Positions 15,868 to 24,210 of a DNA stretch of 32,833 nucleotides are shown one piece after another (positions within the stretch are counted from its first letter, which is position 1; the number at the start of each line of letters is the position of its first letter). Source of the stretch: Gemmatimonadota bacterium (GTDB lineage Bacteria; Gemmatimonadota; Gemmatimonadetes; Gemmatimonadales; Gemmatimonadaceae). The notes under the pieces are model-generated. The model did not search any database and was not told where the DNA came from. It saw only the letters and a list, made by a program, of their open reading frames with translations. The stretch is taken from contig JAHFCT010000020.1 of the NCBI GenBank assembly GCA_023249375.1, forward strand, positions 21,906 to 54,738, written 5' to 3'. Made by a program: the position numbers and the translations under genes.

Positions 15868-17394
15868 ATGCTCCGACTGCTTCGTGCCGCCGCCTGCCTG
15901 CTGCTGACTGCCGCGTCGATCGCCGCGTCGCTCGCCACGTCGCTCGCCGCGCAAACCAAGGGCGTCACCTCTGGCGTAAAGGTGCCGCGTCTCGTCATTC
16001 GCGGCGCGACGATGGTAGACGGCAACGGCACGCCGGCGCGCGGGCCGGTGGACATCGTCATCGAGAACGGCCGCATTGCCGACATCGTGACGCTCGATCC
16101 GGTGGCGATGCGCCGCGGCGAAGGGCGGCGTCCGGCGGGCGACGCACAGATTGACGCCACCGGCAAGTTCGTGCTGCCGGGGCTGATCAACGCGCACACG
16201 CACATGCAGAGCAACCGTTCGGGGCAGTCGATGGGCGGCTTTGAGTACTACCTGCTGCTCGAACTCGCCAACGGCGTGACGACGGTGCGCGAGGTGGGCG
16301 CCGAGAGCGAAGCGGGGAGCATCGCGATGCGCGAGCAGCAGGCGCGCGGCGAGCTGGTGGGTCCGCGCATCCTCGTCTATCCGATGTTCGGCGACATGCG
16401 ACGCATCAAGACCGCCGCCGACGCCCGGGCGCGCGTGCAGGAACTCAAGCACCTGGGCGTCGACGGCATCAAGATCCTCGGCATCGACCGCGACATCATG
16501 GCGGCCATGGAAGACGAGGCGCACAAGGTCGGACTCCCGATCGCGCATCACGTGGGCGTGGAGGAAACCAACGCCTGGGACGACATCGCCTTCGGCACGC
16601 GCAGCATCGAGCATTGGTACGGCATTCCCGACGCGGCAATTCTCGACGGGCGCCAGCATTTTCCGAGCGACTACAACTATCTCGACGAGACGGACCGCTT
16701 TCGCTGGGCGGGGCGTTTGTGGCGCGAAGCCGACCCCAAGCGGCTCGACAGTGTGCTTACGTCGATGGTGCGCGCCAACGTGGCGTGGGTGCCGACGCTC
16801 GATATCTATGAGGCGAGCCGCGACCTCCAGCGCGCGCAGACGCAGCCATGGTTCAAGGACTATTTGCATCCGTCGCTGGCGAACTACTTCAAGCCCGACC
16901 CCGCCAACCACGGCTCCTACTTCATTGGATGGAGCAGCACCGACGAGGTGTACTGGAAGGAGAACTACCGCCTCTGGATGAAGGCGCTGCGCGACTTTGA
17001 ACAGAAGGGCGGGCTCGTCGGCTGCGGCGACGACGCGGGCTTCATCTACGAGATGTACGGCTACGGGCTCATCCGCGAGATGGAACTGCACGCCGAAGCC
17101 GGATTCCATCCGCTCAAGGTCATCCAGCATTGCACGGGGAACAACGCGAAGATCCTCGGCAAGGAGAACGAGATTGGGCGCGTGCGTGCCGGCTTCGCCG
17201 CCGACCTGATCATCGTGGACGGCAATCCGCTGGAGAACCTGAAGACACTGTACCCGACGAATCAGGTGCAGGTGAAGGACGGCAAGGAAGTGCGCGCGGG
17301 GCTCGAGTGGACGATTGCCGGCGGTGTGCCGTACCACGTGCCGACGCTGACGGCGCGGATCAAGGCAATCGTGGACGCGGCGAAGGCGAAGTAG
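15868..17394 (+). CDS. Secreted metal-dependent amidohydrolase
   Basis: This 508-residue protein has an N-terminal signal sequence (about 1-28, ending SLAA-Q). The amidohydrolase beta domain follows (LVIRGATMVDGNGTPARGPVDIVIENGRI). The metal site is NAHTHM (His110 and His112), with Lys202 in VDGIKILG as the possible carbamylated ligand, His227 in IAHHVG, His249 in SIEHWYG and Asp in GCGDDAGF. The chain closes with IGRVRAGFAADLIIVDGNPLENL. The family includes periplasmic dipeptidases, imidazolonepropionase-like enzymes and lactonases; no closer call is justified. The Tyr/Trp-rich segment at about 285-345 looks like an insertion near the active site. ATG 15868 is preceded by a weak GGGA. It is convergent with the PBP4-type gene. 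Confidence 0.88.
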   Translation: MLRLLRAAACLLLTAASIAASLATSLAAQTKGVTSGVKVPRLVIRGATMVDGNGTPARGPVDIVIENGRIADIVTLDPVAMRRGEGRRPAGDAQIDATGKFVLPGLINAHTHMQSNRSGQSMGGFEYYLLLELANGVTTVREVGAESEAGSIAMREQQARGELVGPRILVYPMFGDMRRIKTAADARARVQELKHLGVDGIKILGIDRDIMAAMEDEAHKVGLPIAHHVGVEETNAWDDIAFGTRSIEHWYGIPDAAILDGRQHFPSDYNYLDETDRFRWAGRLWREADPKRLDSVLTSMVRANVAWVPTLDIYEASRDLQRAQTQPWFKDYLHPSLANYFKPDPANHGSYFIGWSSTDEVYWKENYRLWMKALRDFEQKGGLVGCGDDAGFIYEMYGYGLIREMELHAEAGFHPLKVIQHCTGNNAKILGKENEIGRVRAGFAADLIIVDGNPLENLKTLYPTNQVQVKDGKEVRAGLEWTIAGGVPYHVPTLTARIKAIVDAAKAK

Positions 17395-17459
17395 CAGCCA
17401 CCGCGCACCACGATGGCGCGGTTTCCGTTGCGCCTTCGTGATGCACGGTTGTGGTGCTA
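17392..17459. terminator. Inverted repeat linking two convergent stop codons
   Basis: The sequence from TAG 17392-17394 pairs imperfectly with that ending CTA 17457-17459. Arms of about 28-30 bases (TAGCAGCCACCGCGCACCAC against the complement of GTGATGCACGGTTGTGGTGC) flank a central GGTTTCCGTT. It fills the whole gap between two convergent genes and is a likely shared terminator. It lacks a T tract. Confidence 0.5.
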
Positions 17460-19004
17460 CGGCTTCAGGAACGGATGCCCGGCGAGCTGTGCGGCGATCC
17501 AGTCCTGCACGCGCTCGACCTGCTGGTTGGCGGTGGTGTAGTTGTTATGCTGGAACGAGAAAAGCAGCATCTTGCCGTCGGCGGTGGTGACATACCCCGT
17601 GAGCGAGTGCGAGCGGTCGACCGTGCCTGTCTTGGCGTGCACGTTCCCCTGCGCCGGCGTGTTCTTCATGCGGCTGCCGATGGTGCCATCGACGCCGCCA
17701 ATCGGCAGCGCATCGTAGAAGATCTTGAAGTCGTCGCGCTTGCGCATTGCGTCGAGAATCTTCACGAACGTCTCGGGCGTCACGTAGTCGTGACGCGACA
17801 GTCCACTGCCATCACGCACGGCAAAGCCGTTGCTGTCGGCGCCGAAGGCCAGCATCTGGCGCTCGACGACGCGGCGTCCGCTGTCCGCCGAGCCCACGCC
17901 GGCCTTCTCGAGACCCAGTGTGTGCAGCAAGAGTTCGCCGATCTGGTTCTGCGACGGCTTGAGGAAACGCGCCAGCACGTCGCTGAGTGGCGCCGACGTC
18001 AGCGAGAAGATGGGCTTGAGCCCGTCGAGCGCGGCGTCAGGTGTACGCACGATCGTGCCGCGCACGGTGATGCCCTTGTCGGAGAGCGCTTCCACGAACG
18101 CCTGCAACCACGCACTGGCCGGATCGCGAATGGTGAGCTGCGCTTTCACGCTGTCCTTCGGCGCGACCCAGCCGCGGAGTCGGACCACGGGCACGGCGCC
18201 ACGCATATCGGTGGTGCCGCGCACCATGCCGCTGCGCGAACCGCCGAATCGTCCAGCGGCGCCAGCCGGCGCACCCGGCCGAGCGGCGGGCGCTGGCATC
18301 GTGGCGGGATCGACCGTGACAAACTCGGCGACCACGCGCGGCGCCGTGCGCGACGGTCCGGTGACGACGCGCACCGAGTCACCGGGCTTGTCGCCGCCGT
18401 ACACCGTGACGCGCGCGAAGCCTTCATTAAACATCAACTCGTCGATGGCCGCGCCCGACGTGGTTTCGAGGTTGGTCCAGTCCCACTCGCCGATGGTCGT
18501 GTCGGGGAAGGCGTTGCCGCCCTTCACGATCGAGCCGGCGATCTCGCGGATACCGTGCGCGGAGAGTGACTCGGCGGCGGCGCGCAGCGGTTTCATGGCG
18601 TCTCCGCCCTGCATCGCGTCGCTCACCGATGGATCGCCGTGTCCGGCGATCACGAGATCGCCGCGCAACACACCGTCCACCACCGAAGCGGACGACAGGA
18701 ACGACGTCGTGAAGCGATAGTTCGCGCCGAGTTGCACGAGCGACGTCGAACTCGTGAGCAACTTCATGTTCGACGCCGGCATGAAGAGCTTGCCCGCGTT
18801 GTGCGAGTAGAGCGTGTCGCCCGACAGCGGCTCGACGATGAGCAAGCCGAGGTGCGAGTTGCCGAACATCGGATCATTCACCAGTGAATCGATGCTGTGC
18901 CGAAGCACAGCACGCGTGTACACCGGTGTGTTCGTGCCGGAGACTGCGGGATGGCACGCCGCGGCAACTGCCAGCGCGCAGAGAGGAAGTAGGCGTCTGG
19001 TCAT
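17457..19004 (-). CDS. dacB: D-alanyl-D-alanine carboxypeptidase/endopeptidase, PBP4 (DacB) type, lipoprotein
   Basis: This 515-residue peptidase trims or cleaves peptidoglycan cross-links. The signal ends in the lipobox-like AAAC with Cys17, so it is probably a lipoprotein. The three active-site motifs of class C penicillin-binding proteins are present: SNMK (78-81, nucleophile Ser78), SQN (351-353) and KTG (458-460). The long segment between the first two motifs is the extra domain typical of PBP4. GHGDPSVSD at about 121-129 is also family-typical. An Ala/Pro/Gly-rich stretch at about 236-265 looks like a lineage-specific loop. The frame is open 46 codons further upstream, but ATG 19004 starts the signal peptide. 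It is divergent from the SusC gene. Confidence 0.9.
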   Translation of the reverse strand: MTRRLLPLCALAVAAACHPAVSGTNTPVYTRAVLRHSIDSLVNDPMFGNSHLGLLIVEPLSGDTLYSHNAGKLFMPASNMKLLTSSTSLVQLGANYRFTTSFLSSASVVDGVLRGDLVIAGHGDPSVSDAMQGGDAMKPLRAAAESLSAHGIREIAGSIVKGGNAFPDTTIGEWDWTNLETTSGAAIDELMFNEGFARVTVYGGDKPGDSVRVVTGPSRTAPRVVAEFVTVDPATMPAPAARPGAPAGAAGRFGGSRSGMVRGTTDMRGAVPVVRLRGWVAPKDSVKAQLTIRDPASAWLQAFVEALSDKGITVRGTIVRTPDAALDGLKPIFSLTSAPLSDVLARFLKPSQNQIGELLLHTLGLEKAGVGSADSGRRVVERQMLAFGADSNGFAVRDGSGLSRHDYVTPETFVKILDAMRKRDDFKIFYDALPIGGVDGTIGSRMKNTPAQGNVHAKTGTVDRSHSLTGYVTTADGKMLLFSFQHNNYTTANQQVERVQDWIAAQLAGHPFLKP

Positions 19005-19150
19005 TGAGCGAAGGTCCGGGTTCACCAGGTCGGTGTCAAGCAACGGCAGTGTGCGCCGAGGCCGCGCGGCGCCGTCACCGCGCGGAAGCTCGCGACGCGG
19101 GCGTTCTCGCCCGTCTTGCGGTTCAACGCCGGAAACGCTCATTTCGTTAG

Positions 19151-19167
19151 GTCAGGTGTGACCTGAC
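19151..19167. promoter_or_regulatory. Perfect dyad between dacB and susC-like genes
   Basis: GTCAGGT-GTG-ACCTGAC is a perfect 7-bp dyad with a 3-base centre. It starts 51 bases before the susC-like ribosome-binding region and lies between divergent genes. The spacing suits a dimeric regulator. Which protein binds it is unknown. Confidence 0.45.
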
Positions 19168-19202
19168 GGCCGTGTGGTGAATGCCCCCCGACATCCGCGA
19201 TT

Positions 19203-19217
19203 GAGAGGAGGACTCTC
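19203..19217 (+). promoter_or_regulatory. Ribosome-binding site in a hairpin loop before the SusC-like gene
   Basis: GAGAG (19203-19207) can pair with CTCTC (19213-19217), which directly precedes ATG 19218. The intervening GAGGA is part of the Shine-Dalgarno sequence GGAGGA. The site fixes the start, and the hairpin could tune translation. Confidence 0.5.
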
Positions 19218-22200
19218 ATGCATTGGAAGCCCGTGGCTCTTTCATTGATTGCGCTGCTCGCGGTTCCCGCGGGGGTGCGCGCGCAGGAGAATGTGATTGC
19301 GGGCACCGTGTTGGTGGAGGGCTCATTGCGGCCACTCACCGGTGCCCAAGTTGCCGTCGCCAATGTGGCCGGCAAGGGCGCGATTGCCGACGCCAACGGC
19401 CGCTTCCGCATTACGGGACTGACGGGACCGACCGTCACCATCAACGTGCGCGCCATCGGGTACCGCCAGGTCACCGAGCAGGTGCGCGTGGGTTCGACGA
19501 CCCTGCGGGTGCTGATGCAGGAACGCGCGCTCGAACTCAATGCGATGGTCGTGACCGGCACGGCGGGCGGCGCGCAGAAGCGCGAACTCGGCACGTCGGT
19601 GGCGCCCGTGAAGGTGGCGGACGTGATGCAGCAGACGGCGGTGCCGTCGATGGAAGCGCTGCTCAACGGTCGCGCACCGGGCGTCACGGTCATCCAGACG
19701 TCGGGACAGGTTGGCGCCGGCGCGCAGGTGCGCGTGCGCGGCATCGGCACGTTCTCTCTCTCGAGCACGCCGCTGGTGTATGTGGACGGCATCCGCGTGG
19801 ACAACGCGCTCACCGGCCAGGTGGCGCGCCTCAACGACTTCGATCCCGAACAGATCGAGAGCATCGAAGTGCTGAAGGGTCCGGCGGCGGCCACGCTGTA
19901 CGGCACCGAGGCGGCACGCGGCGTGATCAACATCCTCACCAAGCGCGGCGCCGCGGGGACGACCAAGTACACGTTCACCGTCAAGCAGGGCAACAGTTGG
20001 TTCCAGGATTCCGACACGCGTATCCCGACCAACTACTGGTACAACCCTGCCGACGCGACCGTCTGGTCCGTGCACCTTCCGACCACCGAGGCGGCGCGCG
20101 GCACGCCGCTGTTCAAGAACGGCCCGAACTCGTCGTACTCGGCGAGCGTGAGCGGCGGCACGGGAACCTACCGCTACTACGCGGCGGGCGACGTCAGCCA
20201 GGCGGACGGGATCACGACGCAGAACTCGCGCACCTCCAAGAGCGTGCGCACGAACCTGAGCGTGGTGCCCAACAGCCAGTTCTCGCTCGAGTCGAGCGTG
20301 GGCTACGTCACCAGCCACACCAATCTGGCGTGCGAAGGGTCGTGCGGCGGCGTGCTGTGGGCGTCGGAGTATTCACGGCCGACGCGCACGCTGGCGTATT
20401 GCACGTACACCAACAACACGACGCGCGGCTGCGGCTGGTCGCGTGGCGCGTACACGAGCCCGCCCGAGGTGTACAACGCCTCACTGTCGTGGCAGGATCT
20501 GCGGCGCTTCACGGGCAGCTTGAACATCAAGTACGAGCCGTTCAAGTGGCTGTCCAACCGGATGCTCATTGGCACCGACTATACGCTCGAAGACATTCAG
20601 GGCTACACGCCTTATCAGACCGATTCGACGATCGTCTTCTTCATGGGCACCGGCTTTGACGGCTCGCGCTCGGTGACGACGCAGCAGACGACGTTCAACA
20701 CGTACGACTTCTCGAGTTCGGTCACGTACAACCTGCGCTCGAACCTGCGCTCCAAGACGAGCGGTGGCGTGCAGTACTACACGAATCAGGGCACGAGCGT
20801 GTCGGCGTCAGGAACCAAGTTCCCGACCCCGGGGCTCTCGACGATCACCGCCACAGGCGTGAAGGGAACGCCGACCTCCAATGCGTCGGCCAACAACACG
20901 CTTGGCTTCTACCTGCAGGAAGACCTGTCGCTGAACGAGCGGCTGTTCGTGGCGGGGGCGCTGCGCATCGACAACAACAGCGCATTCGGCAGCCAGGCGA
21001 GCTGGGTGCAGTATCCCAAGCTGAGCGTTTCGTGGGTGGCCAGCGAGGAGCCCGCGGCACGCAAGTTCATTCCCGCGGTCATCGAAGACCTGCGTTTCCG
21101 TCTCGCGTACGGCGGCTCGGGTCAACAGCCAGGCGTCAACACCGCGCTCCGCACCTTCTCGCCGGTCGCTGGCCCGGGCTCGGCAACGGTGCTCACGCCA
21201 GGTTCATTCGGCAACGAGACGCTCAAGCCCGAACGCGTGCTGGGGCTCGAACTCGGGTTTGAAGCTGGATTGTGGAAGGACCGCATCGGCGTCGACTTCA
21301 CGTACTATAGCGACGTCTCGCACGACGCCATCCTGTCCAAGTCGGTGGCGCCGTCCACGGGATTCGGTTCGAGTTCGCAGTTCACGAACGCCGGCCAGAT
21401 CAACAAGTCGGGCGTCGAACTCTCGCTGAAGGGGCAGGTATTCAACCAGCCGACGTACGGGTGGGACGTGCAGCTCAACATCGGCGGCAACAAGTCGAAG
21501 ATTGTCCGGCTGAGCGGTGCGGCGACCGACACGATGATCGTCATTGGCACGGCACCGCCAGTGGCGCACAAGATCGGCTACTCGCCGTTTGACCTGTTCA
21601 CGTACGAAGTGGTGAGCGCCACGTACGATGCCACGACGCGCCTCGCCACCAACCCGATTTGCGCGGACGGCAAGGGCGGCACACTGCCGTGCTTCATTCC
21701 GGGCACCACCAGCGTGCAGGCGCCGCTGCTGTACATGGGGCACTCGATTCCGACCACCGAAGGATCGATTGGCAACACGTTCCGCTACAAGATGTTCCGG
21801 TTGCACGTGCTGGCGGACTTCCAGGCGGGCTTCCGCAAGCTCGACAACAACTTGCGCATCCGCTGCCAGCTGAACGCGAGCTGTCTGGAGTCGGTCTACC
21901 CTGCCAAGTACGCGCCGGAAGTCGTTGCCGTCGTGCAGAACTCAGGCACGCTGCGCGACTACTTCATCAAGGACGCGAACTTCTGGAAGCTGCGCGAGGT
22001 GTCACTCTCATACGACGCTCCCGACAGGCTGGCGCGCCGGTACCTCGGCTCCAGCGGCCTGTCGGCGACGTTCACGCTGCGCAACCTGCACACCTGGACG
22101 ACGTATGGCGGCCTCGACCCGGAAAACAGCCTGGGCGGCCAGAGCGGCAGCATCGGAATCAGCCAGGCCGAGTATCCATCACTCGCCTCGGCGCTCCTCA

Positions 22201-22220
22201 CCATTCGGCTTTCGTACTGA
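19218..22220 (+). CDS. SusC/RagA-type TonB-dependent outer-membrane receptor
   Basis: This 1000-residue outer-membrane transporter has a signal sequence (about 1-22, ending VRA-Q). A carboxypeptidase-regulatory-like beta domain follows (about 26-95: VIAGTVLVEGSLRPLTGAQVAV then GRFRITGL), as in SusC-type proteins. The TonB plug (about 110-235) has MEALLNGRAPGVTV, VRVRGIGTFSLSSTPLVYVDG and IESIEVLKGPAAATLYGTEA. A 22-strand-type barrel region follows and ends in LTIRLSY with a terminal aromatic residue. The protein imports bulky ligands (oligosaccharides, peptides or others) with the SusD-like partner encoded 7 bases downstream. No glycoside hydrolase or peptidase gene lies in the operon, so the ligand is unknown. 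ATG 19218 has a strong GGAGGA. Confidence 0.93.
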   Translation: MHWKPVALSLIALLAVPAGVRAQENVIAGTVLVEGSLRPLTGAQVAVANVAGKGAIADANGRFRITGLTGPTVTINVRAIGYRQVTEQVRVGSTTLRVLMQERALELNAMVVTGTAGGAQKRELGTSVAPVKVADVMQQTAVPSMEALLNGRAPGVTVIQTSGQVGAGAQVRVRGIGTFSLSSTPLVYVDGIRVDNALTGQVARLNDFDPEQIESIEVLKGPAAATLYGTEAARGVINILTKRGAAGTTKYTFTVKQGNSWFQDSDTRIPTNYWYNPADATVWSVHLPTTEAARGTPLFKNGPNSSYSASVSGGTGTYRYYAAGDVSQADGITTQNSRTSKSVRTNLSVVPNSQFSLESSVGYVTSHTNLACEGSCGGVLWASEYSRPTRTLAYCTYTNNTTRGCGWSRGAYTSPPEVYNASLSWQDLRRFTGSLNIKYEPFKWLSNRMLIGTDYTLEDIQGYTPYQTDSTIVFFMGTGFDGSRSVTTQQTTFNTYDFSSSVTYNLRSNLRSKTSGGVQYYTNQGTSVSASGTKFPTPGLSTITATGVKGTPTSNASANNTLGFYLQEDLSLNERLFVAGALRIDNNSAFGSQASWVQYPKLSVSWVASEEPAARKFIPAVIEDLRFRLAYGGSGQQPGVNTALRTFSPVAGPGSATVLTPGSFGNETLKPERVLGLELGFEAGLWKDRIGVDFTYYSDVSHDAILSKSVAPSTGFGSSSQFTNAGQINKSGVELSLKGQVFNQPTYGWDVQLNIGGNKSKIVRLSGAATDTMIVIGTAPPVAHKIGYSPFDLFTYEVVSATYDATTRLATNPICADGKGGTLPCFIPGTTSVQAPLLYMGHSIPTTEGSIGNTFRYKMFRLHVLADFQAGFRKLDNNLRIRCQLNASCLESVYPAKYAPEVVAVVQNSGTLRDYFIKDANFWKLREVSLSYDAPDRLARRYLGSSGLSATFTLRNLHTWTTYGGLDPENSLGGQSGSIGISQAEYPSLASALLTIRLSY

Positions 22221-22227
22221 GGCGACC

Positions 22228-23601
22228 ATGACCAAGACCAATTCCAAGGCTCGGATCATGCGGCGCACCGGCCGGACGGCAGCCACGCTGTGGCGTACGA
22301 CCGCCGTGCTGAGTGCGTTCGCGTTTGTGATGGCCTGTGACACGAAACGCCTGCTTGATGTGCAGGCGCCCAACAGCGTACCGGCGACGGTGTTTGACGT
22401 TCCGGCCAACGCTTCCCTGATGGTCAGCAGCGCGATTGGTGATTTTGAGTGCGCCTTTGGCGGCTGGGTGCTCGCGACGGGCATTGCCACCGACGAACTG
22501 CAGGACGGCACACTCACCGCGGCCAACTGGCAGATGGACCGGCGTGACGACGGATTCACCTCGGGGAGCTACGGCACGGCGGGGTGCACCGGTTCGCAGG
22601 CGGTGTACACGCCGATGTCCACCGCACGCTGGGAAGCCGATCAAGCCGTGACGAAGCTGTCCGGTTGGACCGATGCGCAGGTGGCCAACCGCGTGTCGCT
22701 GCTGGTGCAGGCCAACGTCTACGCCGGCTTTGCCTACTCCGCGCTCGGCATGTCGATGTGCCAGGCGGCGTTCGATATGGGGCCGCTGGTGGACCAGAAG
22801 GGGATGTTCGCGCTCGCCGAGAAACGATTTAGCGACGCCATTACGGGGGCGACGGGCGTGACCGCACTCGCGAGCTATATGAATGCGGCTTACGTGGGAC
22901 GCGCGCGCGTGCGGCTGTTCCAGCACAATGTCACCGGCGCCGCGGCCGATGCGGCACTGGTGCCCAAGGGCTTCGTGTTCAACGCGGCGATGGACGCTGG
23001 CAACTCGCGGCGCTACAGCCACGTGTACCAGGCGATCGTGCAGAGCACGAACACCACGGTAGATCCTTCGGCCCGCACGCTGAAGACCGAGCAGGGCGAA
23101 ACTGACCCGCGTTCGGCGACCGTACAGATTGCCGGCAAGGCGTCGGACGGCGTGTCGGACAAGTTCGTGCCGACCAAGTACAACGCGGCGTCGCTGGCGC
23201 TCGGGCAGGCCATCCCGCAGCCGATCGCGCGGTACGACGAAGCGCAGCTGATTCTCGCCGAGGCACAGGGCGGCGCGAACGCGGTGACGATCGTCAACAC
23301 GCTGCGTGCGGCGACGACGCCGGCGCTCAAGCCGTACGCCGGCGCCACGGATGCGGCGTCGATCACGGCGCTGATGGTCAGCGAGCGGCAGCGCGTGCTG
23401 TTCGTGGAAGGCTTCCGGATGTTCGACGTCGAGCGCTTCAACGTGACGCTGAATCCGGCGCCCAACTCGGCGTACCGGTTTGGCGGTTTCTACGGCAACA
23501 CCGTCTGCATGCCGTTGCCGGACATTGAACGCAACAACAACCCGAACATCGTGGTGGCAAACCTGATCTCGGGGATCAAGGGAGGCTTCACGCTGCCGTG
23601 A
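22228..23601 (+). CDS. SusD/RagB-like outer-membrane lipoprotein
   Basis: This 457-residue protein begins with a basic N-terminus and a lipoprotein signal (TTAVLSAFAFVMAC, lipidated at about Cys37). ATG 22258 would give a shorter signal and is possible. The mature start CDTKRLLDVQAPNSVPATVFD matches the LDVxxPN(S/T) opening of SusD-like proteins. The middle has helical repeats (WEADQAVTKLSGW, AYVGRARVRLF). The C-terminal part carries IARYDEAQLILAEAQ and SERQRVLFVEGFRMFDVERF, conserved in the family. It is the ligand-binding lid for the SusC-like receptor and forms an operon with it (7-base gap). It is shorter than many Bacteroidetes SusD proteins. Several cysteines (CAFGG, TAGCTGS, GMSMC, NTVCMP) may form disulfides. 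Confidence 0.9.
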   Translation: MTKTNSKARIMRRTGRTAATLWRTTAVLSAFAFVMACDTKRLLDVQAPNSVPATVFDVPANASLMVSSAIGDFECAFGGWVLATGIATDELQDGTLTAANWQMDRRDDGFTSGSYGTAGCTGSQAVYTPMSTARWEADQAVTKLSGWTDAQVANRVSLLVQANVYAGFAYSALGMSMCQAAFDMGPLVDQKGMFALAEKRFSDAITGATGVTALASYMNAAYVGRARVRLFQHNVTGAAADAALVPKGFVFNAAMDAGNSRRYSHVYQAIVQSTNTTVDPSARTLKTEQGETDPRSATVQIAGKASDGVSDKFVPTKYNAASLALGQAIPQPIARYDEAQLILAEAQGGANAVTIVNTLRAATTPALKPYAGATDAASITALMVSERQRVLFVEGFRMFDVERFNVTLNPAPNSAYRFGGFYGNTVCMPLPDIERNNNPNIVVANLISGIKGGFTLP

Positions 23602-23627
23602 TGCCCGTGCACCGAGACTGAAGGTGT

Positions 23628-24149
23628 TCACTCATCGAAGCGCCGGCGCGACCGGCGCTTCGATGCGTTTGGGGCGGGGAGTTCGTGGAGCGCACGCACC
23701 AGTGCGGCAAGCGCGGGGAGCGCCGCTGCCACGTGCTTGCGTTGCGCCGGCACGAGCGTGTGCGCCGCGGTAGCGAGCCGGCGCAGGCGTCGCGCTCGTC
23801 CGGCGAGGAGGAGCGCCCGTCCCTTGGCGGTGGCGGCGATGCGCAGGCCGCGGGCGTCCGCGGGGTCGGCGCTGCGGCGGGCGAGGCCGGCGCGTTCGAG
23901 GCCATCGACGAGGCGCGACATGGTGGGCGGCCGCACGCCTTCGGCGCGGGCGAGGGCGCCCAGCGCCAGCGGACCGCCGAACGTGAGCACGGAGAGCGCG
24001 GAGAGCGGCGCGGGGCCGATGCCGGCCGCGCCGTCCTCGACCTTCACGCCGCGCAGCAGGGCGATGGCGAGGCGGTGGAGCTGGTCGAGGTCGGCGCCGA
24101 CGCCGGGGATGGCGGGGCGGGCGGCTTGCGCCACGGATCGGGTGGCCAT
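23628..24149 (-). CDS. MarR-family transcriptional regulator
   Basis: This 173-residue winged-helix protein has a helical N-terminus (ADLDQLHRLAIALLRGV). The core follows (LSALSVLTFGGPLALGALARAEGV, recognition helix RPPTMSRLVDGLERAGLARR, wing SADPADARGLRIAATAKGRAL) and then a C-terminal dimer helix. The motif RPPTMSRLVDGLE is typical of MarR proteins. The tail is very basic (SKRRSRRRFDE), and its codons form half of the SusCD terminator hairpin. ATG 24149 has no Shine-Dalgarno sequence and lies only five bases from a perfect dyad, so the mRNA is probably nearly leaderless. A longer frame upstream crosses that dyad and is rejected. It is divergent from the VOC-family gene, which it probably controls. 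Confidence 0.88.
   Translation of the reverse strand: MATRSVAQAARPAIPGVGADLDQLHRLAIALLRGVKVEDGAAGIGPAPLSALSVLTFGGPLALGALARAEGVRPPTMSRLVDGLERAGLARRSADPADARGLRIAATAKGRALLLAGRARRLRRLATAAHTLVPAQRKHVAAALPALAALVRALHELPAPNASKRRSRRRFDE
23633..23665 (+). terminator. Strong hairpin terminator of the SusC/SusD operon
   Basis: A perfect 14-bp stem CATCGAAGCGCCGG / CCGGCGCTTCGATG with a 5-base loop starts 32 bases after the susD-like stop codon. CGTTT follows on the plus strand. The hairpin lies within the 3' coding end of the convergent MarR gene. Confidence 0.75.
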
Positions 24150-24190
24150 AGAATAGTTAGCAATACTAACTAATAATGCCGCCGGCGCAA
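24126..24190. promoter_or_regulatory. Divergent promoters with a central MarR-type dyad
   Basis: TAGTTAG-CAATA-CTAACTA (24154-24172) is a perfect 7-bp dyad. On the plus strand, TTGCGC (24126-24131), 17 bases and TAGAAT (24149-24154) form a promoter toward the VOC gene. On the minus strand, TTGCGC (24190-24185), 16 bases and TAGTAT (24168-24163) point to the MarR gene. Both -10 boxes touch the dyad, so one bound dimer could repress both directions. The promoter calls are weaker than the dyad. Confidence 0.6.
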
Positions 24191-24210
24191 CGGGCGGCGG
24201 GAGGCCCCCC

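Noticed and set aside
19005-19142. 46-residue N-terminal extension of the PBP4-type protein
   Set aside because: It would bury the lipoprotein signal that starts at ATG 19004, and its composition is charged and non-hydrophobic.
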